Assembly (NCBI GenBank): GCA_002371695.1
Contig: DFGG01000175.1
Location: 1-10,049 of the forward strand
From: a bacterium UBA3756
Lineage (GTDB): Bacteria; Bacteroidota; Bacteroidia; Bacteroidales; Bacteroidaceae
Length of the DNA stretch: 10,049 nt
Direction: 5' to 3'
The notes beneath the pieces were generated by a model. The model had not been told where the DNA came from. It saw only the letters and a list, made by a program, of their open reading frames with translations, and made no database searches. This document shows, piece after piece, positions 1-7,127 of this stretch (positions are counted from its first letter, which is position 1; every line of letters begins with the position of its first letter). Both the position numbers and the translations under genes were made by a program.

Positions 1-964
1 AGTTGTCCCACACCAGTTTATAGTGGTTGATTTTCTGGTAGGGGTGCCACTTGCCATAGCTGTGTCCGCTCCAACCGTCTTCATGGGCCAGTTCTCCAGT
101 CAGTTCATCGCGCTCTCCCTCGATGATGCCGGGTGTCTGTCCGTAGGCAGAGAGTATGAGATGGGTGTGTCCCCACCGTTTGTTCAGTCCCAGCATCAGG
201 CGTCCTGCTATTTCCCTGAATTGTGAGCCAGGCACATAACCGTCGTATTTGTTCTTGTAGGCGTGGGCCATCTTTTGTGAGAAGCGTCCGTCCCACACAA
301 ATCCCTGCTGGTTGCCGGCAAAGTTGAGCGAGTAGTCGAAGAGTCCGTTGTTGGTCTGATACTCCGTTGATGCCTGTGCCTTCATCTCGCCTTCAGCCAG
401 GATGGGGGGCGCATGCAGGATCAGTACGCCTGCCATGGCATCAGAGCCATACATCAGTGAGGCAGGGCCTTTGAGGATTTCCACGGAGTTAATGCCAGCG
501 CCGTCAATCTCGATGCCGTGCTCGCCGCCCCATTGCTGGCCTTCCTGTCGGATGCCATCGTTCATCACGACGACGCGGTTGTAGCCCAGTCCTCGGATGA
601 TAGGCTTGGAAATGCCTCCGCCAGTAGTGATTTGTGATACGCCTGGCTGACGGGCGATAGCATCTATGATATTAGTGGAGGTCGTCTGCCGCAGCTCCTT
701 GCTGTTGACGATGGAAATGGGGGCAGTGGAGTTCTTCAGTTTGGTGCTGCCAGTGACGCCTGTCACCAGCAGTTCGTTGAGTTTCAGGTGACGATAGAAC
801 ACGTCGGAGGAGTCCGACGGGTGATCATGGTTGTAGTGCTTGTGTTGTCCGTCAGCATCCTGCTGGTGGTGGTTGTCTTGTGCTGTCGCTGTCAGACATA
901 TCATCGATACGAATATCGACAACAGAAGCCACGCCGTTGCTATCCTTTTCCTCTGTATTCTCAT
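1..964 (-). CDS. TonB-dependent outer-membrane receptor, N-terminal part (3' end cut by window edge)
   Basis: The first 321 residues are present; the rest of the barrel lies off the left edge. The protein starts with a Sec signal peptide (MRIQRKR, hydrophobic core about 9-25, likely cleavage near TATA-Q29). A His-rich stretch follows at about 31-48, with six His in 18 residues. A TonB-box-like segment (LNELLVTG, 62-69) leads into a plug domain (about 75-185) with the typical IIRGLGYNRV (122-131), NDGIRQ and VEILKGPASLMYGSDAMAGV (161-180) signatures, and then the first barrel strands. There is no carboxypeptidase-like N-terminal domain, so it is not a SusC-type receptor. Such receptors use TonB-ExbBD energy to import siderophores, haem, cobalamin or metal ions. 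The His-rich segment suggests a transition metal such as zinc, but that is inference. The ATG at 964-962 is chosen because it gives an intact signal peptide just downstream of a TAnnTTTG element. Confidence 0.93.
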   Translation of the reverse strand, partial: MRIQRKRIATAWLLLSIFVSMICLTATAQDNHHQQDADGQHKHYNHDHPSDSSDVFYRHLKLNELLVTGVTGSTKLKNSTAPISIVNSKELRQTTSTNIIDAIARQPGVSQITTGGGISKPIIRGLGYNRVVVMNDGIRQEGQQWGGEHGIEIDGAGINSVEILKGPASLMYGSDAMAGVLILHAPPILAEGEMKAQASTEYQTNNGLFDYSLNFAGNQQGFVWDGRFSQKMAHAYKNKYDGYVPGSQFREIAGRLMLGLNKRWGHTHLILSAYGQTPGIIEGERDELTGELAHEDGWSGHSYGKWHPYQKINHYKLVWDN

Positions 965-973
965 TTTCGGTTG

Positions 974-981
974 CAAAGTTA
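974..981 (-). promoter_or_regulatory. Bacteroidetes -7 promoter element (TAACTTTG) of the TonB receptor gene
   Basis: On the minus strand these bases read TAACTTTG, an exact match to the Bacteroidetes -7 consensus TAnnTTTG. Only 9 nt separate it from the ATG at 964, so the mRNA leader would be very short or absent. I see no good TTTG at the -33 distance. The spacing to the start codon is the weak point of the call. Confidence 0.55.
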
Positions 982-1023
982 CGAAATTTCTGTAAATAGC
1001 GTTGCTAATTCGAAGAAAAGTTG

Positions 1024-1031
1024 TATCTTTG
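1024..1031 (+). promoter_or_regulatory. Bacteroidetes -7 promoter element (TATCTTTG) of the nucleotidyltransferase-like/merR unit
   Basis: TATCTTTG is an exact TAnnTTTG match, with GTTG at 1001-1004 placed 19 nt upstream as a 3-of-4 match to the -33 TTTG box. It lies 26 nt before the ATG at 1058. Together with the oppositely oriented element at 974-981, it makes the 93-nt gap a compact divergent promoter region. Confidence 0.6.
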
Positions 1032-1057
1032 CAGAAAATTCTTGTGGTCAGCATGTT

Positions 1058-1978
1058 ATGAGGCAGTTGTTTTTCGAATTGATGCAGGTTTCCATAGGAC
1101 AGTTGGACTGTCTGAGTCGCGGCCCCTCTCCCGAAGAGTGGCACGCGTTGTATGAGTTGACACAGCGTGAGGCCGTGGCAGGTATCTGCTATCATGGTGC
1201 TGTGGCTTTGTTTGAGTTCGGACTGCGTGCTCCTCAGGACCTGATTATCGACTGGATGTCGGAGTCAGAGGAAATCAGGGAGCACAATGAGAATGCTGGC
1301 AGCCGGTTGGCTGATTTCCAGCAGCATCTGTTGAAAGATAGGATACGTTCATCCGTTTTCTCCGGTGAGGGACTTCGTTCCTGTTACGGTGATGAGTTGT
1401 TCTACTTGCGTGAGTCTACCAGCATTGATGTCTATTTCACGGGTTACAAGAACGTGGCAGAACTTGGTAAACCGTCTGGACTCGATGTCAACCTGATGGA
1501 TGCCATTACCGTGGGAAAGCATTCTTGGCGGAGCCGTCGACTGGAAAAGTGGGCTCTGGAGAATGACGAGATGCTCTTCACCAAGGATGACCGTCTGACC
1601 GTTCCTGCCACCACGATGCGTGCCGTGCTTTATATGGCCTACCTCTACAACCGTCTCATCAGTCGTAACCTCTCGATGCGCGACCTGATGGACTACTTTT
1701 TCATCCTCCGTTCGTTGGGAGGTCGGTTTGAACCCTTTGACAATGCGAAGCAGAGCATCGGCGATGTGTTCCGGCTGCTCCGTCTCTCACGTTTTGCAGG
1801 GGGTGTCATGTGGCTGATGCAGGAAGTGTTTGCACTGCAGCGTGAGTGCTTGCCGGTAGAACCACTTGAGGAGGAGGGACGATTCCTGATGGCAGATGTG
1901 CTGCTCGACTATAGCTATCTCTCGCATTGGGGACACCTGCTGACACATTATTCTTGGTATGATCTGATAAAATCTTGA
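1058..1978 (+). CDS. Nucleotidyltransferase-like family protein (NTP_transf_5-like), probably degenerate active site
   Basis: A 306-residue soluble protein. The central stretch SVFSGEGLRSCYG...RESTSIDVYF (99-127) lines up with the 'KG..L...Y......R..GDIDly' core of the uncharacterised nucleotidyltransferase family, and LDVNLMD (142-148) lines up with the following acidic strand. The C-terminal half has the helical region with YMAYLYNRLISRNLSMRDLMDYFFIL (192-217), resembling the family's 'H..kH....glR.l.Dla..l' helices. Key residues differ: the usual Lys-Gly is Ser102-Gly103 and the first Asp of the Asp-x-Asp pair is Ser122 (only Asp124 remains), so catalysis may be lost. The reading frame is open upstream to 788, but that part runs antisense to the TonB receptor signal peptide and promoter, so the ATG at 1058 after the TATCTTTG promoter is preferred. 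Substrate unknown. It lies 4 nt before merR and is likely co-transcribed. The family call rests on motif memory and is moderate. Confidence 0.72.
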   Translation: MRQLFFELMQVSIGQLDCLSRGPSPEEWHALYELTQREAVAGICYHGAVALFEFGLRAPQDLIIDWMSESEEIREHNENAGSRLADFQQHLLKDRIRSSVFSGEGLRSCYGDELFYLRESTSIDVYFTGYKNVAELGKPSGLDVNLMDAITVGKHSWRSRRLEKWALENDEMLFTKDDRLTVPATTMRAVLYMAYLYNRLISRNLSMRDLMDYFFILRSLGGRFEPFDNAKQSIGDVFRLLRLSRFAGGVMWLMQEVFALQRECLPVEPLEEEGRFLMADVLLDYSYLSHWGHLLTHYSWYDLIKS

Positions 1979-1982
1979 ACGT

Positions 1983-2333
1983 ATGGCTTTGAATGAAAAC
2001 AAAAACCTCAAATTGTATTACAACATTGGCGAGGTCGCCAAGATGTTCGGTGTGAACGAGAGTACCCTCCGCTATTGGGAGCAGGAGTTTCCTCAAATCA
2101 AGCCGAAGACCAGCGGTCCGTCCAAGATCCGTCAGTATCAGGAGAAGGATATCGAGCAAATCCGCGTCATCCACAATCTGGTGAAGGTGCGGGGATTCAA
2201 GTTGGCTGCTGCCAAGAAGATACTCACTCAGAATCGTAAGGGTGCCGACAAGAAGGCGGATGTACTGGAGACGCTGATAGGCATACGCTCAGAATTGCAG
2301 GTGCTCAAGAAACAGCTCGACGGCTTGCAGTAA
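1983..2333 (+). CDS. Small MerR-family transcriptional regulator
   Basis: 116 residues. The N-terminal winged helix-turn-helix of the MerR family is clear: YYNIGEVAKMFGVNESTLRY (12-31), then WEQEFPQIKPK and a wing ending in IRQYQEKDIEQIRVIHNLVK (49-68), and GFKLAAAKKIL (71-81). The C-terminal 93-115 is a short amphipathic helix (ETLIGIRSELQVLKKQL), which in this family forms the dimerising antiparallel coiled coil. There is no further effector domain and no Cys cluster for metal binding, so it resembles the compact MerR-like proteins common in Bacteroidetes, whose ligand is unknown. It probably binds DNA as a dimer. It starts 4 nt after the stop of the nucleotidyltransferase-like gene and so is presumably in the same transcript. 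Its targets cannot be read from the window. Confidence 0.9.
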   Translation: MALNENKNLKLYYNIGEVAKMFGVNESTLRYWEQEFPQIKPKTSGPSKIRQYQEKDIEQIRVIHNLVKVRGFKLAAAKKILTQNRKGADKKADVLETLIGIRSELQVLKKQLDGLQ

Positions 2334-2349
2334 TTGAGACCCCCTCTAT

Positions 2350-2406
2350 CTCCCCCTGTAGGGGGAGGATAATAGTATCTCCCCTGTAGGGGGAGGATAA
2401 TCGTAT
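2350..2406. repeat. Two tandem copies of a GC-rich hairpin repeat between convergent genes
   Basis: Copy 1 (2350-2378, 29 nt) and copy 2 (2379-2406, 28 nt) abut exactly and differ by one C in the C run and one A/C change near the end. Each has a C-run/G-run stem around a TGTA loop: CTCCCCC-TGTA-GGGGGAG in copy 1 (7 bp), CCCC-TGTA-GGGG in copy 2. Both are followed by AGGATAAT. With one bulged G, flanking TATC/GATA pairs lengthen the stems. The repeat fills most of the gap between merR and the pectin methylesterase gene. It could fold in RNA from either strand and so slow or end both transcripts, but no U-tract follows on either strand, so it is not a classic intrinsic terminator. Confidence 0.8.
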
Positions 2407-2414
2407 CTTATATT

Positions 2415-3398
2415 TCAGGGCACCCAGGTGGAACCCATGGTGAATACGGCTTCGGGGGTAATCTTTGCAGCCTCCTTCTTCGTGAGCTGACGGCTCCATC
2501 CGACGCGCTCCTTGGTGTTCGCTCCCTCTCCACGATTATTATACTCCAGGTAACGGGCAGTCTGCTCTCGTTGCTTCTCCCAGTGATGCCAGCCTTCCGG
2601 ACGGATGTGGCGCCCCAGGTCACAATTCATGAAGAGCGTGTAGCCGTAGTCTCGCCAGGGGCGACCCAGATAGACCTTGTCTACTCCTTCGGCAGCTATC
2701 AGACGGCAGTTGTCGAACACGTAGCCGTAAGGCTGGTCTTTCGGTGTTGAGGCTGCCGTGACGTAACTGTTGACGAGGCTCTCGATGGTGCAGTCCTCAA
2801 ACCAGGCTATCGAAGGACCGAAGATGAAGTCGGTAGTGCCACAGATATAGCATCCGTTGAAATAGACCCGTGTGCCCGGCACGCCAGTATAGATCGTGTC
2901 CTGATGTCCGAGAATGCGGCAGTTGATGACCCTGATGCGGTCACCCTCCGTATGCAGGGAGACGGCCTGGCCCTTACGGGCAGAATTGTTCTCGATGGTG
3001 AGGTTCTTCAGTGTGATGTCGTTGCCCTCCACCTTGAGGGTGTAGGTCCGGAAGGTTCCCATGGGCTGTTCCCGTGGGGCTGCAGTGCCGAGGATCACCT
3101 TCACGTTGGCATGGTCGTCGTAGGTGATGATGGTCTCTTCCTTGCTCTCACCGCAGAGCTCGATGTTCTGCAGCCAGGAGGGGATAATCAGTTTCTCCTT
3201 ATACGTACCTTTTTTAATATATATAACCTTGTGGTAGTCCATGAAGGCGCGGCATACCTCGATGGCTTCGTCGATGGTACGGAACTCGCCCGATCCGTCA
3301 CGGGCTACGACGATAGTGTCGGGATTGTCGTACTTGCCTGCAGCCAGGGCTGTCTGCATGCTGAAGATGGCGATGATGGCCAGAATTAGTTTCTTCAT
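2415..3398 (-). CDS. Secreted pectin methylesterase (carbohydrate esterase family 8)
   Basis: 327 residues, full length for the catalytic domain. It hydrolyses methyl esters of homogalacturonan, giving de-esterified pectin and methanol, so that polygalacturonases and lyases can act. The signal peptide is MKKLILAIIAIFSMQTALAA with no lipobox Cys, so the product is periplasmic or exported. The mature protein begins with the family's DTIVVARDGSGEFRTIDEAI (27-46). Catalytic motifs follow in order: GQAVSL with Gln144, GHQDTIY with Gln166 and acid Asp167, TTDFIFG with nucleophile Asp190, and LGRPWRDYG with Arg246 and Trp248. All are intact, and the region folds as a right-handed beta-helix in this family. 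It starts 26 nt after the RelA/SpoT stop with no TAnnTTTG in the gap, so read-through from the upstream operon is likely. No other pectin-degrading gene is visible, so its place at the end of a housekeeping operon is odd. Confidence 0.95.
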   Translation of the reverse strand: MKKLILAIIAIFSMQTALAAGKYDNPDTIVVARDGSGEFRTIDEAIEVCRAFMDYHKVIYIKKGTYKEKLIIPSWLQNIELCGESKEETIITYDDHANVKVILGTAAPREQPMGTFRTYTLKVEGNDITLKNLTIENNSARKGQAVSLHTEGDRIRVINCRILGHQDTIYTGVPGTRVYFNGCYICGTTDFIFGPSIAWFEDCTIESLVNSYVTAASTPKDQPYGYVFDNCRLIAAEGVDKVYLGRPWRDYGYTLFMNCDLGRHIRPEGWHHWEKQREQTARYLEYNNRGEGANTKERVGWSRQLTKKEAAKITPEAVFTMGSTWVP

Positions 3399-3424
3399 AT
3401 TCGTTTGCTTTTTCAGGTTGGTCT

Positions 3425-5689
3425 CTACATGATTTCCGATATCTCCTTCAGGTCAGGCACTTTCTTCAGGTTGCTTATGATCTTCTTGACATCCTCACGG
3501 TCGTGGACCCTGAATTCGATGCTGCCGTCGAAGATGCCTTCTTCGCAGGTGATGCTGATGGTGTGGATGTTGACATTCATCTGCGAGGAGACTATCTGGG
3601 TGATCTCGTTCAGGAGTCCCACACGGTCTATGCCGCCCAGACGGATGGTAGCGTCGAAATAGAGTCTCTTGTGCATGTCCCACTTGATGTCGAGAATGCG
3701 GTTACCGAAACTGGTCTTGAGCTTGGCAGCTACCGGACAGTTACGCTTGTGGATCTCTATCTGCTTCTTGTTGTTGATGTAGCCGAGGGCGTCGTCGCCA
3801 GGGATAGGATGGCAGCAGCCCAAGAACTTATATTGGGTGATGGTCTCCTCAGAAACGTAGATGGGCTTTTTACGGTTGAACTTCTCTGGCACGATGAACA
3901 GTTCCTCCTTGTGCTGTTCCTCTTTCTTCTTCTTGCCTACGAATGGCATGTATTTGCGCCATCCGCTCTTTCCCTCGTCTTTCTTGCCAGTCAGTTCGTC
4001 GATATCTTTGTCGCCCAGGACGATGGTCTTCTCTCCAACGGCGATGAAGAAGTCGTTACGCTTCTCGTAGCCGTGCAGTTCTGCCAGTTTGTCGGCATTG
4101 GCAGGCGTGTTCTCTATCTCGTGTTTCTTCAGGAACTCTGCCAGCATGTCCTCACCCTCTTTCTGTACCTCACGATTGTCTCGCCTCAGGATGGCCTGTA
4201 TCTTGGCCTTGGCCTTGGCGGTAGAGACAAAGTTGATCCATGCCGGACTGACATGCTGTGACTTGGAAGTGAGAATCTCCACCTGGTCGCCGCTGTTCAG
4301 CTTATGACTCAGTGGTACCAGCTTGTGGTTCACTTTGGCTCCGATACAGTGACTGCCGAGGAAGGTGTGGATGGAGAAGGCAAAGTCGAGCGCCGTACAG
4401 CCTGCGGGCATCGTCTTGATTTCACCCTTTGGCGTGAACACGAAGATCTCGCTGGCAAAGAGGTTCAGCTTGATGGTGTCGAGGAAGTCCATGGCGTCGG
4501 GCTGCGGGTCGTCGAGGATTTCCTTGATAGTACGGAGCCAGTCGTTCAGTTCGGCCTCGTCCTCTGTGTATTCCTCATCCTCCTCGATACCGTCCTTGTA
4601 CTTCCAGTGGGCTGCGAATCCCTGTTCTGCCACCTCGTCCATACGGTCGGAGCGTATCTGCACTTCTATCCATTGTCCGGTCTTCGACATCAGGGTGACA
4701 TGCAGGGCCTGGTAGCCGTTGGCCTTGGGATGACTCAGCCAGTCGCGCAGACGGTCTGGGTGTGACTTGTATATCTTGGAGATGGCAACGTAGATATTGA
4801 AACATTCGTTGACTTCTTCTTCGCGCAATCTGGGAGTGAAGATGATGCGTACGGCCAGGATGTCGTAGATCTCGTCGAACGTCACGTGCTTGTTCTGCAT
4901 CTTGTTCCAGATGGAGTAGGGGGTCTTTACCCGTTGCTTGATCTCATACTGGATGCCCATCGCATCGAGGGCCGTACGGATGGGAGCGGTGAACTGTGCG
5001 AACAGTGTCTCACGCGACTTCTGGGTGTTCTCCAGTTTCTTGGAGATGGAGGCATATTCGTCAGGGTGCTCGAACTTGAAACTCAGGTTTTCCAGTTCAG
5101 ACTTTACCTTATAGAGGCCCAGGCGGTTGGCCAGTGGTGCGTAGATATAGAGGGTCTCTCCTGCTATCTTGTATTGCTTGTTGGCTGGCTGCGAGTCCAG
5201 GGTTCGCATGTTGTGCAGACGGTCGCATATCTTGATGAGGATGACTCGTATGTCGTCGCTCATGGTGAGCAGCAGCTTCTTGAAGTTTTCTGCCTGTGCC
5301 GAAGCTTGCTCTCCGAAGATGCCGCCACTGATCTTCGTCAGTCCGTCAACAATCTGTGCTATCTTGGGCCCGAAGATGTTCTCGATGTCCTCTACGGTGT
5401 AGTCTGTGTCTTCCACCACATCGTGGAGCAGTGCCGAACAGATGCTGGTAGAGCCGAGTCCGATCTCTCCGCAGGCTATCTGCGCCACGGCGATGGGGTG
5501 CATGATATAGGGCTCGCCGGAAAGTCGGCGCACACCCTTGTGAGCCTGACGGGCAAAGTTGAATGCCTTTGTGATCAGGTCCACCTTCTTGCGGTGGCGT
5601 GATGCCAGGTAACTGTTGAGTAGTTGTTGGAAGGCGTCGTTGATAAGTTTGTCGTCGCGCTCTTCCTGAGTCATCATTTCTTCATCCAT
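3425..5689 (-). CDS. rel: RelA/SpoT homologue, bifunctional (p)ppGpp synthetase/hydrolase
   Basis: 754 residues with the complete long-RSH layout. The HD hydrolase domain has H64 in MHPI, HDVVEDT (89-95) and CDRLHNMRTL (155-164), so the metal-binding residues needed for (p)ppGpp hydrolysis are present. The synthetase domain has RVKTPYSIWNKM (253-264), YDILAVRI, the loop DRLRDWL (312-318), NGYQALH (324-330) and EVQIRSDRMDEVAEQGFAAHW (342-362). The basic R-L-R-D loop resembles the RxKD form of bifunctional Rel/SpoT rather than the ExDD form of RelA. A TGS domain (about 413-474), a Cys/His motif (GCCHPIPGDDALGY 624-637, H647, C651) and a C-terminal ACT domain (about 675-754) follow; in the family these sense ribosome state. 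It is cytosolic and makes or degrades the stringent alarmone. It starts 8 nt after mltD, so co-transcription is likely. Both catalytic domains look functional by motif. Confidence 0.97.
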   Translation of the reverse strand: MDEEMMTQEERDDKLINDAFQQLLNSYLASRHRKKVDLITKAFNFARQAHKGVRRLSGEPYIMHPIAVAQIACGEIGLGSTSICSALLHDVVEDTDYTVEDIENIFGPKIAQIVDGLTKISGGIFGEQASAQAENFKKLLLTMSDDIRVILIKICDRLHNMRTLDSQPANKQYKIAGETLYIYAPLANRLGLYKVKSELENLSFKFEHPDEYASISKKLENTQKSRETLFAQFTAPIRTALDAMGIQYEIKQRVKTPYSIWNKMQNKHVTFDEIYDILAVRIIFTPRLREEEVNECFNIYVAISKIYKSHPDRLRDWLSHPKANGYQALHVTLMSKTGQWIEVQIRSDRMDEVAEQGFAAHWKYKDGIEEDEEYTEDEAELNDWLRTIKEILDDPQPDAMDFLDTIKLNLFASEIFVFTPKGEIKTMPAGCTALDFAFSIHTFLGSHCIGAKVNHKLVPLSHKLNSGDQVEILTSKSQHVSPAWINFVSTAKAKAKIQAILRRDNREVQKEGEDMLAEFLKKHEIENTPANADKLAELHGYEKRNDFFIAVGEKTIVLGDKDIDELTGKKDEGKSGWRKYMPFVGKKKKEEQHKEELFIVPEKFNRKKPIYVSEETITQYKFLGCCHPIPGDDALGYINNKKQIEIHKRNCPVAAKLKTSFGNRILDIKWDMHKRLYFDATIRLGGIDRVGLLNEITQIVSSQMNVNIHTISITCEEGIFDGSIEFRVHDREDVKKIISNLKKVPDLKEISEIM

Positions 5690-5697
5690 AGTGCTTC

Positions 5698-7125
5698 TTA
5701 TCTTCTGCGTTTCCTGCTCGAACGGCGTCCCGATCTTGATCTGCGCTTTGATGCTGACTTCCGCTTGACTGCTGAGCCGCGCCCTCTCTTGGCTGAGGCC
5801 CTGCCCCGCTTGGCCGAACTGCCCCTGCGGGCCACACGCTTGTTGCGTGAATATCTGGCATTCCGTCGGCTTACCTTTGCCTTCTTGCGCGTATAGGTAG
5901 GAACGTCATCGTTGATGCTGACCTCGACACGCTTGTTCAGCAGTTCATCGACACGGTAATTGTAGATGCTGTCCTGATAGTCGATGAATCGGCCGGTGTC
6001 TGCCAGGGGCAGGCGTATGGCCGACGGCTTCGTCTGACCCGGCACCACGTCGCGCCGATACTCCGGGTTGAGCGAGCGCAGCAGGTCGGTGTCGAGTCCC
6101 AGCACTGCTGCTATCTGCTCCAGGTGGACGTTGCGGTTCACCACGACGGTGTCTGTCTGTGCCGGCAGACGGGTGGTCATCGGACAGATGTTGTGGTCGC
6201 AGTAGTAGGTCATGATATAGTTGGCAGCGATGAAGGCCGGCACATAGCCTCGTGTTTCTGCTGGCAGATAGGGGTAGATGTTCCAGTAGTCCTTCACGTT
6301 GGTCTGCACGGAGTCTTTCTGGGCTGCCTGGGCTCGGTGGATGGCCTTGTTGATATTCTCGGGGCCGCAGTTATAGGCAGCTATCACCAGATTCCAGTCG
6401 CCGAACACCTTGTAGAGGTCTTTCAGATAGCGGGCGGCTGCATACGACGACTTGACGGGGTCGCGGCGCTCGTCTACCAGCGAGTTGACTTCCAGACCAT
6501 ACTGTTTGCCGGTTCCGATCATGAATTGCCACAGTCCCGTTGCACCGGCAAGCGACACGGCTTTCGGGTTGAGGGCAGACTCGATGATGGGCAGGTATTT
6601 CAGTTCCAGCGGCAGCTGGTAGGCTTCGAGGGCTTCCTCGAAGATGGGCAGGTAGAAGTTGCAAGCTCCCAGCATGTAACTGACCGAATAGCGCAGTCGG
6701 CCGCTGTAGCGATCGATGAACTTCTGCACCACGTCGTTATAGGCCAGTTCCATCACCGACGGTATCATGCTCAGGCGCTCCACATAGACCTCCTTGGGGA
6801 ATGTGGGATTGACATTCTGCATGTTGCAGTCATTGTCGGTGCTCAGATAGTTCTTCGACATATAGAGGTTCAGCAGACTGTCCAGGTCGTAGGTCATGGC
6901 CTCCGGGAATTCAATCACTTCCTCGTTGCCTTCTTTGTCGGTGACGGCAAACTCGTCTTCGCTGAGTGCCAGGGTGTCGGCCTCTTCCTCTTCTTCCTCT
7001 AATTCTTCGTCGAGGATAGTTTCCGTGTCGTCCTCTTCTGTATCATCCACCACAACCTGGGCCTGGGTGGCCAGGGGCGCCGCCCATAGTGCGGCGGCAA
7101 GTATACTAAAAAATAATTTCTTCAT
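5698..7125 (-). CDS. mltD: Membrane-bound lytic murein transglycosylase, MltD type, with basic C-terminal tail
   Basis: 475 residues. It cleaves the MurNAc-GlcNAc bond of peptidoglycan with 1,6-anhydro-MurNAc formation. A signal peptide (MKKLFFSILAAALWAAPLATQA, cut near residue 22) has no lipobox Cys, so it should be periplasmic. The next 25 or so residues are strongly acidic (DDTEEDDTE..., 27-50). The transglycosylase domain (about 155-300) has ELKYLPIIESALNPKAVS with catalytic Glu182, GATGLWQFM (194-202) and AYNCGP (250-255). Residues 329-374 (VNRNVHLEQIAAVLGLDTDLLRSLNPEYRR...) look like a LysM-type glycan-binding repeat. From about 411 to the end the protein is a low-complexity tail of which about half is Lys or Arg. 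The other minus-strand frames across the tail show no missing LysM, so I see no frameshift. It lies 26 nt after DUF5683 and 8 nt before rel. Confidence 0.93.
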   Translation of the reverse strand: MKKLFFSILAAALWAAPLATQAQVVVDDTEEDDTETILDEELEEEEEEADTLALSEDEFAVTDKEGNEEVIEFPEAMTYDLDSLLNLYMSKNYLSTDNDCNMQNVNPTFPKEVYVERLSMIPSVMELAYNDVVQKFIDRYSGRLRYSVSYMLGACNFYLPIFEEALEAYQLPLELKYLPIIESALNPKAVSLAGATGLWQFMIGTGKQYGLEVNSLVDERRDPVKSSYAAARYLKDLYKVFGDWNLVIAAYNCGPENINKAIHRAQAAQKDSVQTNVKDYWNIYPYLPAETRGYVPAFIAANYIMTYYCDHNICPMTTRLPAQTDTVVVNRNVHLEQIAAVLGLDTDLLRSLNPEYRRDVVPGQTKPSAIRLPLADTGRFIDYQDSIYNYRVDELLNKRVEVSINDDVPTYTRKKAKVSRRNARYSRNKRVARRGSSAKRGRASAKRGRGSAVKRKSASKRRSRSGRRSSRKRRR

Positions 7126-7127
7126 CT

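Noticed and set aside
788..1057. N-terminal extension of the nucleotidyltransferase-like frame, with hydrophobic residues resembling a membrane segment
   Set aside because: It is antisense to the signal peptide and His-rich region of the TonB receptor and reads through the divergent promoter elements. The ATG at 1058 follows a good promoter.
2350..2406. CRISPR-like array
   Set aside because: Two directly abutting repeats with no spacers and no cas genes nearby; it is a tandem hairpin repeat.
2334..2414. Small peptide gene or RNA in the merR-pectin methylesterase gap
   Set aside because: The 81 nt are almost entirely the tandem hairpin repeat; no start codon with a plausible frame or RNA family fold is visible.
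4878..4895. TCACGTG core inside rel as a possible parS site
   Set aside because: Only the 7-nt core matches the parS consensus; the flanking GTT/AAC arms are missing and it lies within a coding sequence.
5698..5892. Frameshift explaining the basic tail of MltD
   Set aside because: Of the alternative minus-strand frames, one meets a stop early and the other encodes no LysM or other known domain; the frame ends cleanly 8 nt before rel.
3503..7002. Long plus-strand open frames (3503-4261, 4886-5602, 6124-7002) opposite rel and mltD
   Set aside because: They are antisense shadows of well-identified genes created by codon bias; their translations show no recognisable domain or start context.
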